A stretch of DNA of 5,934 nucleotides, taken from assembly GCA_009693225.1 (NCBI GenBank), contig SHXP01000147.1, forward strand, positions 1 through 5,934. The letters are read 5' to 3'. Shown here one piece after another: positions 5,791 through 5,934 of the stretch; positions within the stretch are counted from its first letter, which is position 1, and each line of letters starts with the position of its first letter. The notes beneath the pieces were generated by a model. It ran no database searches and was not told the origin of the DNA. It saw only the letters and a program-made list of their open reading frames with translations. The position numbers were made by a program, and so were the translations under genes. The stretch comes from Limnohabitans sp. Lineage in GTDB: Bacteria; Pseudomonadota; Gammaproteobacteria; Burkholderiales; Burkholderiaceae_C.

Positions 5791-5934
5791 GTTTTAGGCG
5801 CACTCACCCATTGGCGACCAGGATTCGTTTCCTCACCATCCACAAATTGCTCAGTGCAAACAACGTGATCAGTTGCGCTGTGTTCTTTACCAAGCCACGG
5901 TAGCGAGTCTTGCGGTATCCAAATTGACACTTGA
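5776..5934 (-). mobile_element. IS5-family insertion sequence, partial (transposase 3' end and probable IS terminus)
   Basis: Only one end of the element is inside the window. The boundary near 5776 is a guess from the inverted-repeat structure just past the transposase stop; the other end and the target duplication cannot be seen. The right side is open because the window ends. Confidence 0.5.
5804..5934 (-). CDS. IS5-family transposase, C-terminal fragment
   Basis: Partial DDE transposase of an insertion sequence; the N-terminal part and the catalytic acids are beyond the window. The last 42 residues include FGYRKTRYRGLVKNTAQL followed by ITLFALSNLWMVRKRIL, a strongly conserved ending of IS5-family transposases. 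It stops at a TGA at 5804-5806. Reading on in frame gives VRLKQGKSPQ and another TGA at 5771-5773. Some relatives have a similar VRL-type ending, so the first stop could be slightly premature. Whether the whole gene is intact cannot be judged. Its position upstream of the broken vapC suggests that it took part in that locus's decay. Confidence 0.8.
   Translation of the reverse strand, partial: KCQFGYRKTRYRGLVKNTAQLITLFALSNLWMVRKRILVANG

Overview
The window looks like a chromosomal segment of a betaproteobacterium, most likely Burkholderiales or a close relative. GC is high. The SET-domain, birA and topB proteins all read like the versions I know from that group. This assignment comes from remembered family sequences, not from a search.

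Left part (1 to about 852, + strand): the C-terminal two thirds of a di-haem cytochrome c peroxidase/MauG-like gene. It is broken by three in-frame TAG codons and eroded at several normally conserved positions, so it is a decaying pseudogene whose 5' part lies outside the window.

Middle (838 to 2334, - strand): a compact three-gene run read right to left. It holds a small SET-domain protein-lysine methyltransferase with a probable TTG start, a biotin protein ligase (birA) without the DNA-binding domain, and a 61-residue membrane-anchored protein whose ATG overlaps the birA stop by four bases. The end of the small gene meets the end of the peroxidase pseudogene tail to tail at a 7-bp inverted repeat.

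Centre (2335 to 2418): the divergent control region between the SET gene and topB. It carries 31 bases of perfectly alternating purine and pyrimidine, which include an 18-bp perfect palindrome. Three copies of AAGTTGA lie in and at the edge of the region.

Right-centre (2419 to 5325, + strand): topB, a 968-residue DNA topoisomerase III with Toprim and catalytic tyrosine core, two four-cysteine zinc motifs, a Lys/Ala-rich histone-tail-like linker and a C-terminal SWIB/MDM2 domain. A SET-domain methyltransferase and a SWIB-tailed topoisomerase thus sit head to head, two domain types best known from eukaryotic chromatin. Whether they work together is inference.

Right end (5426 to 5934, - strand): a decayed accessory patch with the C-terminal half of a VapC-type PIN-domain toxin (N-terminal half missing, premature TAA near the end). 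Next to it is the C-terminus of an IS5-family transposase that runs out of the window. No tRNA, rRNA or CRISPR array was seen.
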